A DNA stretch of 14,341 bases, taken from positions 1 through 14,341 of the forward strand of contig CABPXX010000004.1 of NCBI GenBank assembly GCA_902461475.1, in the 5' to 3' direction. The stretch is from an uncultured Eubacteriales bacterium (GTDB lineage: Bacteria > Bacillota > Clostridia > Oscillospirales > Oscillospiraceae). Positions 13,716 through 14,341 of the stretch are shown in pieces. The notes beneath the pieces were generated by a model. That model saw only the letters and a list, made by a program, of their open reading frames with translations. It was not told where the DNA came from and ran no database searches. The position numbers and the translations under genes are program-made. How positions within the stretch are numbered: position 1 is the first letter of the stretch; every line of letters starts with the position of its first letter.

Positions 13716-14231
13716 ATGGCCACCTCAAAGAACTCGCCTCTGGTCTCCTTTATCCAGGAAAACCAGGAAAAGCTATATCGCATCGCCTATGCCCACGTGA
13801 AAAACCGGGACGCCGCCCTGGACCTGGTGCACACCTCCATTGTCAAGGCCCTGCAAAAGCAGCACACCCTGCGCAATCAGGAGTGTGTGCGCACCTGGTT
13901 CTACCGCATTCTGGTCAATGAGTGCATGAGCTATTTCCGCAAACAGTCCCGGGTGGTGTATCTGGCAGACCTAGACGACAACCTCATGCCACCTCCCCCG
14001 GCCAACTATGGCCAGGAGGAGTATCTGGACCTGTATTCCGCCATTGACCACCTGCCCTCTCAGCTGAAAGCGGTGATCATTTTGCGGTATTTTGAGGACA
14101 TGAAGCTGACCACCATTGCGGATATCACGTCCACCAATCTCAGCACCACAAAATCACGCCTGTACAAGGCCCTGAAGCTCTTAAAACTGGATTTGGGAGG
14201 TATGGAAGATGATCGATCACTCTCCGTATGA
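13716..14231 (+). CDS. ECF sigma factor, SigV-like
   Basis: The 171-residue protein has sigma region 2 (about 11-75: LYRIAYAHVKN, AALDLVHTSIVKAL, then VRTWFYRILVNEC) and region 4 (about 107-158: AIDHLPSQLKAVIILRYFED, then STTKSRLYKALKLLK), with a short variable linker between. The WFYRILVNE and LRYFEDM traits fit the SigV group, which in B. subtilis responds to lysozyme and controls peptidoglycan protection genes. It directs RNA polymerase to its own stress promoters. Start: ATG 13716 is preceded by AAAGGA 7 nt upstream. The next gene begins 23 nt before its stop, the tight overlap usual for a sigma/anti-sigma pair. The SGNH hydrolase lies just upstream. Assignment to ECF sigma factors is firm, to SigV moderate. 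Confidence 0.92.
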   Translation: MATSKNSPLVSFIQENQEKLYRIAYAHVKNRDAALDLVHTSIVKALQKQHTLRNQECVRTWFYRILVNECMSYFRKQSRVVYLADLDDNLMPPPPANYGQEEYLDLYSAIDHLPSQLKAVIILRYFEDMKLTTIADITSTNLSTTKSRLYKALKLLKLDLGGMEDDRSLSV

Positions 14232-14341
14232 CAACATGGAAATTCCTTCCCAGCTGTCCAGCGTCGTGGCGGATGCTCTGGCCTGCGGACAGGGAAAACG
14301 GCGGGACCGCTTGTGGCTCATTCGCCCCCTCCGCTGCTCCA
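14209..14341 (+). CDS. Probable anti-sigma factor (RsiV-like), N-terminal fragment cut by window end
   Basis: The frame begins at ATG 14209, inside the sigma gene (23-nt overlap), with GGGAGG 8 nt upstream, and runs off the window after 44 codons. The visible part, with MEIPSQLSSVVADALACGQG followed by KRRD, matches the N-terminal pattern (Y-x-x-I/M-x-IP-x-x-L-x-x-V-x-x-A, then basic residues) that precedes the membrane helix in RsiV- and DUF4179-like clostridial anti-sigma proteins. Such proteins hold the sigma factor at the membrane until a signal releases it. The helix and the sensing domain lie outside the window, so the type cannot be fixed. Position and overlap carry most of the weight. 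Confidence 0.75.
   Translation, partial: MIDHSPYDNMEIPSQLSSVVADALACGQGKRRDRLWLIRPLRCS

Overview
The window reads as chromosomal DNA of a moderately GC-rich, low-endospore-type or related anaerobic Firmicute, most likely a gut clostridium of the Oscillospiraceae kind. This is an inference from three things: strong GGAGG ribosome sites with sigma-A style promoters, a sortase-anchored surface protein ending in a VPQTGD signal, and a SigV-type sigma factor followed by a probable anti-sigma gene. I see no rRNA, tRNA, CRISPR array or intact insertion sequence.

Left part (1-3052, plus strand): the C-terminal 826 codons of a type III restriction enzyme Res subunit (its start lies outside the window), then a small SWIM zinc-finger protein, closed by a perfect 17-bp hairpin. 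Middle (3104-9567, minus strand): a two-gene operon with a YibE/F-type multispanning membrane protein first, then a 1737-residue secreted, wall-anchored, multidomain protein with a PHP (CehA/McbA-like) metallophosphoesterase centre. At 9789-10517 (plus strand) there is a self-contained toxin-antitoxin unit: a consensus promoter, a RelB/DinJ-type antitoxin, a Doc-type Fic toxin overlapping it by 4 nt, and a 24-bp terminator hairpin. Just behind that terminator lies a 117-bp relic of a SWIM gene, about 85% identical by hand alignment to the intact SWIM gene some 7.8 kb away.

Right of this (10709-12444, minus strand) an apparent operon runs from a short AbrB/SpoVT-like protein with a damaged C-terminus, through a BRO-N/DinD-like protein, to a YhbS-like GNAT acetyltransferase. 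From 12623 (plus strand) a promoter and a leader of about 170 nt precede a membrane-anchored SGNH/GDSL hydrolase, a SigV-like ECF sigma factor and the start of a probable anti-sigma gene. In Bacillus subtilis sigV is co-transcribed with rsiV and the peptidoglycan O-acetyltransferase gene oatA, so this trio may be a cell-envelope stress module.

The region from Res to the AbrB group has an accessory, defence-island flavour (restriction, toxin-antitoxin, phage-type regulators, gene relic). The points most worth a second look are the SWIM gene next to Res and its distant relic, the RelB-Doc pairing, the YibE/PHP surface operon, and the SGNH-SigV group with its leader of competing hairpins.
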